From Pedobacter sp. SYP-B3415 (GTDB taxonomy: Bacteria; Bacteroidota; Bacteroidia; Sphingobacteriales; Sphingobacteriaceae), in assembly GCF_004138205.1 (NCBI RefSeq), contig NZ_RXNQ01000002.1:118530-182529 (forward strand): a DNA stretch of 64,000 bases, given 5' to 3'. Below the pieces are notes generated by a model that was given only the letters and a program-made list of their open reading frames with translations, did no database searches and was not told the DNA's origin. Of the stretch, positions 45,800 to 54,215 are shown piece after piece. Each line of letters opens with the position of its first letter. Within the stretch, counting starts at the first letter, position 1. Both the position numbers and the translations under genes were made by a program.

Positions 45800-46513
45800 A
45801 TGAATTGTATACAGTTAAGGGCATGGGTAATGGCAATTTTAGCCGTTACCCTGATTTTGTCGTGTAAAAAACACGCAGCAACTGTTCGGGAAAAGCCCGG
45901 CATTGAAATAAAAGAGATCGGACTAGATAATTCAGGAATAGCATACACCAACAATGAATTGCATCTTGATGCCAGGCTGACTGCTGCCGGAAGGATAGCT
46001 GAAATCAAAGTACAGATCACACTGGCCGAAACGAATTACGGTTGGGATTTTGTAAAAACATATACATCTTACGCTGGCCTGAAAGATGCACATTTCCATG
46101 AACACATCGCTGTGCCTGAAAACGCGCGGCCTGGCAAATATTCTTTGCTGATGGTCGTTACCGACCAGGCGGGGGAGAAAACGCAGGTAAAAGCTAACTT
46201 CGAGATCGTCAGGGATCTGTCTTTGCCTCGTATAACAAATGCCTTCCTGGATACATCTAACACCTCGATGCTCAGGTTTTCAGGGCTGGTCGAGGCGACG
46301 AAAGGGATATCAGGTCTGATTATAGAAGTTCAGTCCAGTGCATGGACCAGAACGGTTACCGATACGAATCCTGCGATGGTTGACCAGACCAGATTTCAGT
46401 TAATTAAGGATATTGATCTCAGCACTGCGCCTGGCGGGCACTACCATGTAAACATTTCGGTTATCGATAAAACCGGCAAGCAGGCAGTCTATGCGTATCA
46501 TTTCGATAAATAG
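45800..46513 (+). CDS. DUF4625 lipoprotein, short form
   Basis: 237 residues. Lipobox LILSC. The DUF4625 pattern is clear: EIKEIGLDNSGIAYTNNELH, KDAHFHEHIAVPENARPGKY with three histidines, VTDQAGEK. The C-terminal half resembles the same family's second module (HYHVNISVIDKTGKQAVY). It is related to the gene at 44103. Probable last gene of the operon that begins at 43456. Confidence 0.85.
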   Translation: MNCIQLRAWVMAILAVTLILSCKKHAATVREKPGIEIKEIGLDNSGIAYTNNELHLDARLTAAGRIAEIKVQITLAETNYGWDFVKTYTSYAGLKDAHFHEHIAVPENARPGKYSLLMVVTDQAGEKTQVKANFEIVRDLSLPRITNAFLDTSNTSMLRFSGLVEATKGISGLIIEVQSSAWTRTVTDTNPAMVDQTRFQLIKDIDLSTAPGGHYHVNISVIDKTGKQAVYAYHFDK

Positions 46514-46714
46514 CGCCAAGGTATCATCGAGCAATCTTCGGGGTCAGGAACTTATGAATGGCACATCACTACTTCCGGCGGTAGCCGTCATGTAATGTTA
46601 AAATGAGCGGGCATGCACTCTGCGCTTGACAGCGGATAAGAAGAAAGCAAAAGCTATTGGTTATTCCTGCCGGATGCGCCGCTTCGAAGGACTGCAGAAA
46701 AAAAAATAAAAGAT
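46514..46714. other. Intergenic stretch, nothing recognised
   Basis: About 200 bases between the DUF4625 operon and the ArsR promoter. No gene, tRNA or strong hairpin is apparent. Confidence 0.5.
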
Positions 46715-46760
46715 TTGAGAAACCGATTGGTTGCATATATATTTGCAACCAATCGGTTTC
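46715..46760 (+). promoter_or_regulatory. ArsR-gene promoter embedded in a 17-bp inverted repeat operator
   Basis: TTG (46715-46717), 20 nt, TATATTTG (46738-46745) is a full promoter. The perfect 17-bp inverted repeat (46719-46735 and 46744-46760, core CCGATTGGTTGCA) surrounds the -7 element, so a bound dimer would block RNA polymerase. Most likely autoregulation by the ArsR-family protein. Confidence 0.75.
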
Positions 46761-46775
46761 GTTAATTAAGACATT

Positions 46776-47087
46776 ATGCGCAGGGACATTTTTCAGGCGG
46801 TTGCAGACCCCACTAGGAGAGCTATTATTGGGTTGATCGCACTACAAGCGATGACACCAAACGCCATAGCTGAAAATTTTAATACTACCCGCCAGGCTGT
46901 ATCAAAACACCTGCGCATTCTTACCGAATGTGAACTGCTGAAGCAGGAACAACGGGGACGAGAGATCTATTATTCGCTTGAGGTTGAGAAAATGAAAGAA
47001 ATCGATAAATGGCTGGAGCAGTTCAGGGAGATATGGGAAACTAAATTTAAACAGTTAGATAATCTATTAATAAACATTAAAAAGTGA
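46776..47087 (+). CDS. ArsR-family winged-helix repressor
   Basis: 103 residues. [20 protein letters not shown] at the N-terminus, recognition helix in [20 protein letters not shown], wing in [14 protein letters not shown], then a C-terminal helix. It lacks the ArsR/SmtB cysteine metal sites and belongs to the subgroup that usually pairs with SRPBCC/AHSA1 proteins, as here: the next gene starts 3 nt downstream. The inverted repeat upstream is its probable operator. Confidence 0.93.
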   Translation: MRRDIFQAVADPTRRAIIGLIALQAMTPNAIAENFNTTRQAVSKHLRILTECELLKQEQRGREIYYSLEVEKMKEIDKWLEQFREIWETKFKQLDNLLINIKK

Positions 47088-47090
47088 AAA

Positions 47091-47583
47091 ATGAACGGTT
47101 TACAATTTGATTTCATTGCTAACAAACAAAACAATATCCTGACACTCAGGCGGGAGTTCGCAGCTGGACGCCAGTTGGTTTGGGATTGCTTTACCAAGCA
47201 TGAATTGCTGGATCAGTGGTTTGCGCCGAGATCTTTTACCAATAAAACCAAGTCGATGGATTTCAGGAATGGTGGCCATTGGCATTTTGCAATGATTGAT
47301 CCGGATAAAAAACTACTGGAACTGGATGGATTATGATCATATCAGACCTATTGATTATTATGAATCTCTTGACGCATTCAGCAATGAAAACGGAGACATT
47401 GATGCGTCCATGCCACGAGCAAAATGGCATACAACATTTTCGGATAAAGGGCAACATACAATTGTCGAATCAGTCATTCAATACAAATCGCTTGCGGATC
47501 TGGAGGCTGTGCTGAGTATGGGTAAAGAGATGACAACTACGTACGAAGCTTTGGATGAGCTTTTGGTTACACTTAACAAATAG
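47091..47583 (+). pseudogene. SRPBCC (AHSA1-like) protein with a frameshift in an A-run
   Basis: The first frame encodes ADH-type START-like sequence (LRREFAAGRQLVWDCFTKHE, LLDQWFAPRSF, FRNGGHWHFAMIDPDKK) and runs into a stop at 47336. The rest continues one frame over: NYWNWMDYDHIRPIDYYESL, WHTTFSDKGQHTIVES, to 47583. Six A residues (47307-47312) follow GAT where five would keep the frame (DPDKNYWNWMDY). Together they make one about 163-residue protein of the family that follows ArsR repressors. Possibly real, possibly a homopolymer error. Confidence 0.85.
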
Positions 47584-47710
47584 GCATTTTCATTGCCGAT
47601 CCGAAGCCACGACTTTGGCATGTACGAGCATGAAATACAATCACCATTGCGGCGAAACATTCTGATACGGATGGTTGTTCGAATACAAATTTTATTCACA
47701 CCATCTTTTT

Positions 47711-48502
47711 ATGAAAAAAACAATTCTACGTTTAACGTTCGTTATGCTTGCTGGCGCTGCTGCCGCTGATGCTTCTGCCCAGATCAAGCTGAATTCGAAA
47801 GGTATCGGCGCTATAGGCAAAGGTGTCAAAGCAGCCACGTTCTCAGACGCGGAAGCAGCGAAACTGGCAGCAGAAGCGGTAGCTTATATGGACACGCACA
47901 ACACGGTCGCAGCAGACAATGATCCGTACACCATCAGACTTAAGAAGCTGTTTGCCAGACATACTGCTGAGGGCGGCCTAAAGCTGAACTTCAAAGTATA
48001 TAAAGTAACCGATATCAATGCTTTCGCATGCGCAGATGGAAGTGTCAGGGTGTTTTCTGCACTAATGGATATTATGACCGATGACGAGCTTCTTGGTATT
48101 ATTGGGCACGAAATCGGCCATGTGGCGAATAAGGACACGCGCGACGCCGTCAGAAGCGCTTACAAGCGTGAAGCGTTGATGGATGCAGCGGGATCGCAAT
48201 CGGGTGTTGTAACTTCGTTAACCGAGAGCCAGTTGGGTAAGTTTGCTAACGCTTTGCTGGACAGCAAATACAGCCGGAAACAGGAGACCGATGCAGATGA
48301 TTATGCATATCATTTTATGAAACAGCACGGCTACAAGGTTGAGGCGCTGGCTTCGGCATTCAGTAAGTTTGCGGAGATGGAATCTGCTTCAGGAACAAAA
48401 AGGACCAAGTCAGAGAAGATGCTGAGTTCACATCCTGACAGCAACGAACGGGCAGCACGTGTGTTGGCCAGAGCGAAAAAGGATGGACTGGTGAAGAGTT
48501 AA
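47711..48502 (+). CDS. M48 family metalloprotease, secreted
   Basis: 263 residues from ATG 47711. Signal peptide ending near ASAQ. Zinc site HEIGHVANKD (HExxH, about residue 141) and the downstream Glu ligand in YSRKQETDADDYAYHFM. RVFSALMDIMTDDELLGIIG is the usual lead-in. Periplasmic, BepA/LoiP-like size but without TPR repeats. Monocistronic, with a terminator 78 nt downstream. Confidence 0.93.
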   Translation: MKKTILRLTFVMLAGAAAADASAQIKLNSKGIGAIGKGVKAATFSDAEAAKLAAEAVAYMDTHNTVAADNDPYTIRLKKLFARHTAEGGLKLNFKVYKVTDINAFACADGSVRVFSALMDIMTDDELLGIIGHEIGHVANKDTRDAVRSAYKREALMDAAGSQSGVVTSLTESQLGKFANALLDSKYSRKQETDADDYAYHFMKQHGYKVEALASAFSKFAEMESASGTKRTKSEKMLSSHPDSNERAARVLARAKKDGLVKS

Positions 48503-48579
48503 TGTTGTGATTTACGGCCCTGATCTGGTCGATGACAGTTTTTCGTAATAATCAAACCTAATTACGAAGCAAATAAAAC

Positions 48580-48607
48580 AAAAGCCGTGGATGTGCCATG
48601 GCTTTTA
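48580..48607 (+). terminator. Terminator after the M48 protease gene
   Basis: AAAAGCC (48580-48586) pairs with GGCTTTT (48600-48606), extended by GTGG/CCAT, with A- and T-tracts. Confidence 0.75.
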
Positions 48608-48722
48608 TCGTATTTTGGAGCTGTTTTTTTTGCTTCGCAGGATTCACGTTATCTTTAGGGAGCAGATGGGCATGGATCATTAGCCATCACTACGTGGCAT
48701 CGGTCTCACAGGATGTATTGTT

Positions 48723-49172
48723 ATGATAGAAAGTTTTGTTGTCAAAACATTTAACGAGTTAAGCACAAGTGAGTTGTATCAGGTGCTTCAATTACGAAAT
48801 GAGGTCTTCATTGTAGAACAGAATTGTCCCTATCCTGATCTGGACAATAAAGACTTGCAAAGTTATCACCTGCTTTATTATGCAGATGGTCAGTTGGCCG
48901 CTTATACGAGGTTGCTGCCTGCCGGTTTGTCTTACCACGAAGTTTCTATTGGCAGGGTAGTTACGGCGCCACTCTACAGGGCGAAGGGGCTGGGGCGAAG
49001 GCTTATGGAAGCATCAATATCAGCCTGTTATGAAAAGTTTGGACGTTCGCCTATTCGTATTGGTGCGCAGCTTTATCTGCTCAGGTTTTACCGCTCGCTT
49101 GGCTTTGAAGAACAGGGTGAACCATACGACGAAGATGGTATTCCTCATATTGAGATGCTGAAAACCGTTTAA
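48723..49172 (+). CDS. ElaA-type GNAT acetyltransferase
   Basis: 149 residues. The ElaA-like features are LYQVLQLRNEVFIVEQNCPY near the N-terminus, DLDNKDLQSYHLLYYADGQ, and the acetyl-CoA loop APLYRAKGLGRRLM. IRIGAQLYLLRFYRSLGFEE closes the fold. Substrate unknown. Confidence 0.9.
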   Translation: MIESFVVKTFNELSTSELYQVLQLRNEVFIVEQNCPYPDLDNKDLQSYHLLYYADGQLAAYTRLLPAGLSYHEVSIGRVVTAPLYRAKGLGRRLMEASISACYEKFGRSPIRIGAQLYLLRFYRSLGFEEQGEPYDEDGIPHIEMLKTV

Positions 49173-49273
49173 GTCTCAGCACGCCGAACGTGTTATCGGA
49201 ACAATAGTGGCTAAGTGCTGAACTCGTTTCGATTGAGGAGGTCCTGTCATTGATTTACTGATTAAAAAAAGTA

Positions 49274-49816
49274 ATGGAAGAGGTAAAAATCGAAAAAGCT
49301 TCAGCCGCTGATGCTGATGTGCTGCAACAGATAGGCAGGCAAACATTTACGGAGACTTTTGCTGCATCTAATGATGCTGGTAATTTAAGAGAATATCTTG
49401 AGGAGGCCTTCTCCCGGGAGAAACTTACGGCTGAACTTGGCAACCCGGATTCCTGTTTCTATTTCGCATTGATTGGAGACAAGGTGGTCGGCTATTTAAA
49501 ACTCAATACAGGTATTGCGCAAACCGAGCGTCAGGATGAGGAGGCAGTTGAAATTGAACGGATCTACGTGCTGACCGATTACCATGGAAGGAAAGTAGGT
49601 CAGTTGCTTCTTAATCAAGCAGTCAGGTTAGCAATCGGTCGCCAATCGCCCTATGTTTGGCTGGGGGTATGGGAGAAGAACCCACGGGCAATCCGCTTCT
49701 ATCAGAAAAACGGTTTTGTCGCATTTGACAAACACATCTTCCGACTGGGTGCAGAGGTGCAAACCGATATCATGATGAAAAAGGTTCTTCAGGAACCTAA
49801 GAAATTGTCAGTATAA
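49274..49816 (+). CDS. GNAT acetyltransferase, PaiA-like
   Basis: 180 residues. Begins KIEKASAADADVLQQIGRQT and FTETFAASNDAGNLREYLEE, then EIERIYVLTDYHGRKVGQLL with the acetyl-CoA binding loop and VWLGVWEKNPRAIRFYQKNG. The N-terminal FTETFA pattern is shared with PaiA-type spermidine acetyltransferases; substrate assignment is inference. Followed 16 nt later by an SDR gene on the same strand. Confidence 0.88.
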   Translation: MEEVKIEKASAADADVLQQIGRQTFTETFAASNDAGNLREYLEEAFSREKLTAELGNPDSCFYFALIGDKVVGYLKLNTGIAQTERQDEEAVEIERIYVLTDYHGRKVGQLLLNQAVRLAIGRQSPYVWLGVWEKNPRAIRFYQKNGFVAFDKHIFRLGAEVQTDIMMKKVLQEPKKLSV

Positions 49817-49832
49817 ACAAAGAGAGATTATC

Positions 49833-50567
49833 ATGGCACGGATATTTATCACAGGATCTGCAGACGGTTTGGGACAAATGGCGGCAACGGCGCTCATCAA
49901 AAAGGGTCACGATGTCATTCTTCATGCCCGGAATGAGCGCAGAGCCGAACAGGCGCTTCTGGCAAACCCGGGCGCAGAGACCGTTTTAATCGGGGACTTG
50001 TCGAACACCGGGGCCACGATCAGACTGGCAGACTCAGTGAATGGCAGCGGTCAGTTTGATGCAGTTATTCATAATGCGGGCGTCTACCGGGCGCCGGCTG
50101 ACGAGTTGGTGAACGTAAATACGGTAGCACCATACCTGCTGACCATTTTAATAAAACGGCCTAAGCGTTTGATTTATCTCAGTTCGGGAATGCAGGCCGG
50201 CGGAGAGCCAAAACTTGAGGCGCTGCGCAATAATCATCATACAATAAATTACTCAGACACCAAACTGCAGGTGCTGATGTTATGCAAGGCCATTGCCCGC
50301 TACTGGCCGGACGTTTATGCAAACGCAGTTGATCCGGGTTGGGTACCAACTAAAATGGGAGGGAAGGGGGCACCCGATAACCTTGATCAGGGATACGAGA
50401 CACAGGTATGGCTTGCGGACGGAAGGGATCGTGCTTCGGCAGTGAGCGGGAAATACTTCTATCACATGAAAGAAGAAAGCTGCAATCCGCGCGCTGATGA
50501 CGAAGATCTGCAAGACAAACTGGTTGAGGCGCTGGCGGAACGGACGGGTGTTTCGCTAAAAAGATAA
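49833..50567 (+). CDS. Short-chain dehydrogenase/reductase
   Basis: 244 residues. Rossmann motif ITGSADGLGQMA (TGxxxGxG) at residues 6-17, NAG in VIHNAGVY, catalytic YSDTK (YxxxK) near residue 148, and VDPGWVPTKMGG. The active-site serine is in LSSGM. Cofactor preference not assigned. Probably co-transcribed with the PaiA-like gene. Confidence 0.92.
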   Translation: MARIFITGSADGLGQMAATALIKKGHDVILHARNERRAEQALLANPGAETVLIGDLSNTGATIRLADSVNGSGQFDAVIHNAGVYRAPADELVNVNTVAPYLLTILIKRPKRLIYLSSGMQAGGEPKLEALRNNHHTINYSDTKLQVLMLCKAIARYWPDVYANAVDPGWVPTKMGGKGAPDNLDQGYETQVWLADGRDRASAVSGKYFYHMKEESCNPRADDEDLQDKLVEALAERTGVSLKR

Positions 50568-50725
50568 GGTGAGTATGTGGTCTGCGGACCTCGTTTTCTA
50601 TAAGACTTCACTTAAAATCCGATTACAGACCCACTGCTGCGCATAGCGATTTCAAATTAATAAGCTGACCTGTAGATACATCGAAACAAATTACAAAAAA
50701 AGCTCGCCAGAATACATTTTATTTA

Positions 50726-50733
50726 TACCTTTG
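50726..50733 (+). promoter_or_regulatory. Promoter -7 element of tRNA-Pro copy 2
   Basis: TACCTTTG, exact TAnnTTTG, 21 nt before the tRNA. No -33 TTG at the ideal spacing. It differs from the promoter of the first copy, so each tRNA-Pro has its own. Confidence 0.5.
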
Positions 50734-50754
50734 CAGCCATCAGTTCAACTGATT

Positions 50755-50828
50755 CGGGGTGTAGCGTAGCCCGGTATCGCGCCACATTTGGGATGTGGAG
50801 GTCGTAGGTTCGAATCCTGCCACCCCGA
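50755..50828 (+). tRNA. tRNA-Pro(UGG), copy 2
   Basis: 74 nt, identical to 41603-41676: acceptor CGGGGTG/CACCCCG, anticodon TGG, CCA not encoded. It marks the boundary between conserved genes on the left and a decayed AT-rich island on the right. Confidence 0.97.
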
Positions 50829-51190
50829 CACACGAAACAGAAGCCTCCGCGTAGCGGGGGCTTTGCTGTTTCCGCCCCGACCGAAGCCGCAGGCTTCAGG
50901 GAGGGAGGGAACAGCAAAGCCTCAGAAAACCCTCGGGTTTTCGGCTTCTGTTTCGTGTGTCGTCACCCCCCCTCACAGGATCGCGCGAGGAACGAGCGCA
51001 ATCCTGCCCAAACGTTTGATTTGTTATTTATGATGTAGCCGCAAGGCGCGGATTACCAATTTTTCGGCTTCTGTTTCATGTGTCGTCACCCCCTCACAGG
51101 ATCGCGCGAGGAACGAGTGCAATCCTGCCCAAACGTTTGATTTGTTATTTATGATGTAGCCGCAAGGCACGGATTATCGGGTTTTCGGCT
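50829..51190 (+). repeat. Palindromic repeat cluster behind tRNA-Pro copy 2
   Basis: Two 27-bp hairpin units at 50978-51004 and 51099-51125 (spacing 121 bp) match those at 41.8-42.1 kb. The first 140 bp after the tRNA are nearly identical in both loci; the segments further downstream are shuffled combinations of the same sub-blocks (GGCTTCTGTTTCGT, C-run, hairpin, GCCCAAACGTTTGATTTG). Confidence 0.85.
50834..50872 (+). terminator. Hairpin directly after tRNA-Pro copy 2
   Basis: Same GAAACAG...CTGTTTC hairpin as at 41682-41720. Confidence 0.6.
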
Positions 51191-51201
51191 ACAGACGTTT
51201 A

Positions 51202-52077
51202 GAGGGTATTCACGCATGCGACCTGTTCGTCTACAGCAGGTGGACAGTTTGAATTTAAGGAAGGAGGAGGGCTCGCAGATGGCAGCGGGAATTCCATCGA
51301 TCTAAGTGGAGATGACTTTGTCACCAAGGGCGGAAATCATATTCAAAGAGCGAAAAATGGATATGAACAGGTAGGGTCAGCTTTGCAGATGGCCGGAGAT
51401 GGCAAAAGCTGTTGAATTTTGCGCTAGAGCCTCGATATATGCAGACAGCGGCGGACAATTCTGGACCGTGCTGATTGCCTATTTTAAAGTCGCTTCATTG
51501 GAACCGGTGATTAGCCCAGGTAGAGGCTCGATTCTTTCATGCGTAAAAATGAAAAAATAGATGGGTGGATGACAATGATCATGACTTCATGTCGCGATGC
51601 AAAATTCTCGAAATAACAATAGCTTGGGCAGGTACCGTCACGGAATAACAGGAAATATTGCTAATTTGTCCGGTGGATGGTACGCCACATAATGCAGATT
51701 CATTCAGAAGAAGAATTTGGCAGCTAATTATTATGCGCTCTGGGTTATCAATTGGACGACGAAATAAAAACTTTATGGAATTTGATTATTAGTTTTAGCG
51801 ATTAAGACTAACTTGGATAGCGTCGCAGATGCCTTGAACGAATCTGTTGAAGCTGAAATAATTCATTTTTAAATTCAGATTCTTTAACGCGTAAAGCATA
51901 AACAAAGCTGTCGATCGTATACTTTCGGTATGGCCTATCTAGGACAGACAGGCTGGAGGAGGAAGTTATTACCATTTCTTAGTCACGAAGAATAATGAGA
52001 TTTGGATCAAGCTGTCAGAGCTACACTTGGAACAACTCGAATCTCGGGACACGCAGCGATGGAGCTGATGAATGTAA
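51202..52077 (+). other. Decayed coding sequence at the island's left end
   Basis: No intact gene over about 870 bases. At 51202-51415 a plus-strand frame reads GGQFEFKEGGGLADGSGNSI and FVTKGGNHIQRAKNGYEQVG before a stop; a further piece in another frame follows (GGQFWTVLIAYFKVASLEP). At 51955-52050 another fragment reads SYYHFLVTKNNEIWIKLSEL. The composition resembles C-terminal tails of RHS/polymorphic toxins, but I cannot assign a family. Confidence 0.5.
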
Positions 52078-52086
52078 TTGAAAGTA

Positions 52087-52443
52087 ATGATAAATAAAGC
52101 TTTATACGTCTTGCTAATTGCCGCAAGCTTTCTCAATCCATATTTCGTAAAAGAGTGGTCATTATTATGTGAATTTGAATTCGTAATCTTCCCTCAAATG
52201 ATGAGTGTAGGTCATTACGATTGGATTTCGATCATGCTTTGGATAATCTTGCTTATTTCGCATATTGGAATAGTATCTCTATTGTTTTTACGACCGGGTT
52301 TGGTCAGAAAAAAGATATTGATATGCTGTCCTTTGGTCTTTATACTCATCCACGCTTATTTCCTTGCATTTTGGTTTGGATTTTTCCTCATCCCGTTAAT
52401 ATTCGCCTGGATACTTGCCCTGACATTTGCATATGAGGATTAA
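52087..52443 (+). CDS. Small hydrophobic membrane protein
   Basis: 118 residues from ATG 52087 (TTG 52078 in frame). Four hydrophobic segments (ALYVLLIAASFLNPYF, IMLWIILLISHIGIVSLLF, ILICCPLVFILIHAYFLAF, FFLIPLIFAWILALTF). No family recognised. In this setting of toxin fragments it could be an immunity protein for a membrane-acting toxin; that is a guess. Confidence 0.55.
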   Translation: MINKALYVLLIAASFLNPYFVKEWSLLCEFEFVIFPQMMSVGHYDWISIMLWIILLISHIGIVSLLFLRPGLVRKKILICCPLVFILIHAYFLAFWFGFFLIPLIFAWILALTFAYED

Positions 52444-52569
52444 TCCCATCTCTTTAAATCGCTAAACCTGGTTTTCCAGGGATGCCTGGGAGCACAGCTA
52501 ATAGATCAAGTGGAAACCGTTCGTTTTACCTTGAACAAAGGCCCCATAAACCTTACAGATGGATCATCA

Positions 52570-52647
52570 TTACACATTGGTCTGAAAACATCGGCGATGG
52601 CCGGTACGAATAGATATCTTTATCGCGGGAAGGAGTTTTATGAGTAA
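52570..52647 (+). pseudogene. RHS core remnant on the plus strand
   Basis: The frame reads LHIGLKTSAMAGTNRYLYRG and KEFYE before TAA 52645. This lines up with LRKSATAGTNKYLYNGKELQ of the RHS cores at 55.9 and 58.9 kb, but in opposite orientation. Only about 26 codons remain. Confidence 0.6.
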
Positions 52648-52677
52648 AAGAAGAGAAATTTGGAAAATTGTCGATCG

Positions 52678-53044
52678 TTGACTTATCTACATCTGAGTAA
52701 ATTTGCACCAAATGATATGTCATTACAAGAAATTGCTTCGCTTGCGAACTTGAGGAAGTTTGGTTATTAACCAATCAAAGATTGAGTCCTTAGACGGTAT
52801 TGGGCATCTGCAAAAATTAGAGAAACTTGATGTTGGTTATTGTCCTAAACTAATGTCACTGGAAGATCTAAGCGTTTGTAACCAACGGTTAAAAGTCCTG
52901 CTTTTTCAAAATTGCAAGTCTATTTCAAATTTTGATGTGTTAGCTAAATTTCCAAAGTTAAAGATCCTTGGATTAACGGCTTGCGGCAAGCTTGATAACA
53001 TTTACTTTATAAATAATGCATTAATGAGTTTCATCACCAGATAG
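52678..53044 (+). pseudogene. Leucine-rich-repeat protein remnant, frameshifted
   Basis: First frame LTYLHLSKFAPNDMSLQEIA, SLANLRKF then stop at 52768; continuing in the next frame from 52760: INQSKIESLDGIGHLQKLEK, LKVLLFQNCKSISNFDVLAK, FPKLKILGLTACGKLDNIYF. Repeats of about 22 residues, in the style of LRR proteins often used as immunity partners of polymorphic toxins in Bacteroidota. Single-base shift around 52762. Confidence 0.6.
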
Positions 53045-53055
53045 TTGGGACAGGC

Positions 53056-53222
53056 CTTAGCAGTTCAGCAACCGTAATATCGAATGCTACAGCAATACGA
53101 TTCAAAGTTGATATCGTTGGATTTACAGTTCCAGTTTCTACGCCCTCGAGCCGATGCCGATCAATTTTTACCTCGAAAGCTAAACATCCTTAGACATTGC
53201 AATACGCTCTTGTAATACAATA
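53056..53222 (-). pseudogene. XRE-type HTH regulator remnant
   Basis: Minus-strand pieces in two frames: ERIAMSK and AFEVKIDRHRLEGVETGTVN, PTISTLNRIAVAFDITVAEL. This is the second half of an HTH_3 domain (recognition helix and the 'P-tl-rIa-aldv--eLl' tail). Frameshifts and stops interrupt it. Confidence 0.55.
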
Positions 53223-53489
53223 AACAGTCGTTTTGAATACTCATCAAGTTATATGTTGAGGCCACTATGTAGATTTTATCATGTATGGTATTTTCATAAG
53301 ATGAGTTTTAGGCACTCAAAATACGCTTCCCAAACAATTTCAAATCAGTCTAAAGATTCTCAAATTCTATTTTCATTTGCTATTAACTACAAAAACATGA
53401 ATCGTTTACGAACTTATCAAGTTTTCCTACAACGAATTTCCGGCGTGTCGAATAATTTTTGAAGGTAAGTCAGCTCTGCTGAAAACAGT

Positions 53490-54170
53490 TCAAGGTCTAA
53501 CCTGTTCCCTATAGTTCTCTGGTATTTCTTCAAACAGTGGGGTCATCAGCATAGAAGGTAACCAATTGTCTATACCTTGAAGAATCTCCGAGTCGTTTAC
53601 TTTTTTTGCGGAAGGCTCCGCTTTAAAAACTTTAAAAGCAATTTCCTTAAATTGTGCGTCGGTTAACGAAACTTTTTCGTCTCTAACGTTTCTCTTCAGT
53701 AATTCAATTACAATTCTCAATCGAAGTGTCATGTCAGCGTAGACAGAGATCCCTTCCAGATGTTTCACTTTTTCGTATGTGGATCGGATAGCCGAAAAGA
53801 TATAATAATTGCCATCTTGTACAAAGAACCAATTACCTGTAGGTTCTTCGCTATTGCTGTAATTCAAATGTGGCAGTTCCGTCTTTTTGATTTGTAGATC
53901 AGTTTGCTCGAGTTTTACGATTTTGTCCTTCCCTCGTTTAGTAGGCTCTTCCGCTAGAACGCGTCCAAACAATAAGTTGTGATTTTTAACTTTTGCCGGC
54001 TCTGGTGGGCTGAAACAATCATAAACACTAAACAGGTTTAAATCCAAACCATGAAATTCGTATAATGAAAAGTAAGAGCAATAAACATATTTATATTGAA
54101 AATCTTCCAAAGAAGGAATATCTTGGAATGGTATTGATGTTAGGGGCAACTTAATTAAATGTTCTTTCAA
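53490..54170 (-). CDS. Unrecognised protein next to an RHS remnant
   Basis: 226 residues from TTG 54170, soluble, with no signal peptide. Segments: IPSLEDFQYKYVYCSYFSLY, EPTGNWFFVQDGNYYIFSAI, a helical region MTLRLRIVIELLKRN and ILQGIDNWLPSMLMTPLFEE. It is intact and AT-rich. It directly follows a decayed RHS core (54216-54470), the position of an immunity gene or orphan toxin tail. No family known to me. Confidence 0.6.
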   Translation of the reverse strand: MKEHLIKLPLTSIPFQDIPSLEDFQYKYVYCSYFSLYEFHGLDLNLFSVYDCFSPPEPAKVKNHNLLFGRVLAEEPTKRGKDKIVKLEQTDLQIKKTELPHLNYSNSEEPTGNWFFVQDGNYYIFSAIRSTYEKVKHLEGISVYADMTLRLRIVIELLKRNVRDEKVSLTDAQFKEIAFKVFKAEPSAKKVNDSEILQGIDNWLPSMLMTPLFEEIPENYREQVRP

Positions 54171-54215
54171 CTCTAAATAAATCCCTCCAGTTGGGTTGGT
54201 TTTTCTTAAGCCAAT

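Noticed and set aside
41603..50828. The 9.15-kb segment as a classical integrative element with tRNA-end att sites
   Set aside because: Whole tRNA genes plus downstream sequence are duplicated and no integrase lies in between, so a plain duplication fits better.
53253..53462. 69-residue plus-strand frame
   Set aside because: AT-rich random-looking composition with no family features, between two decayed genes.
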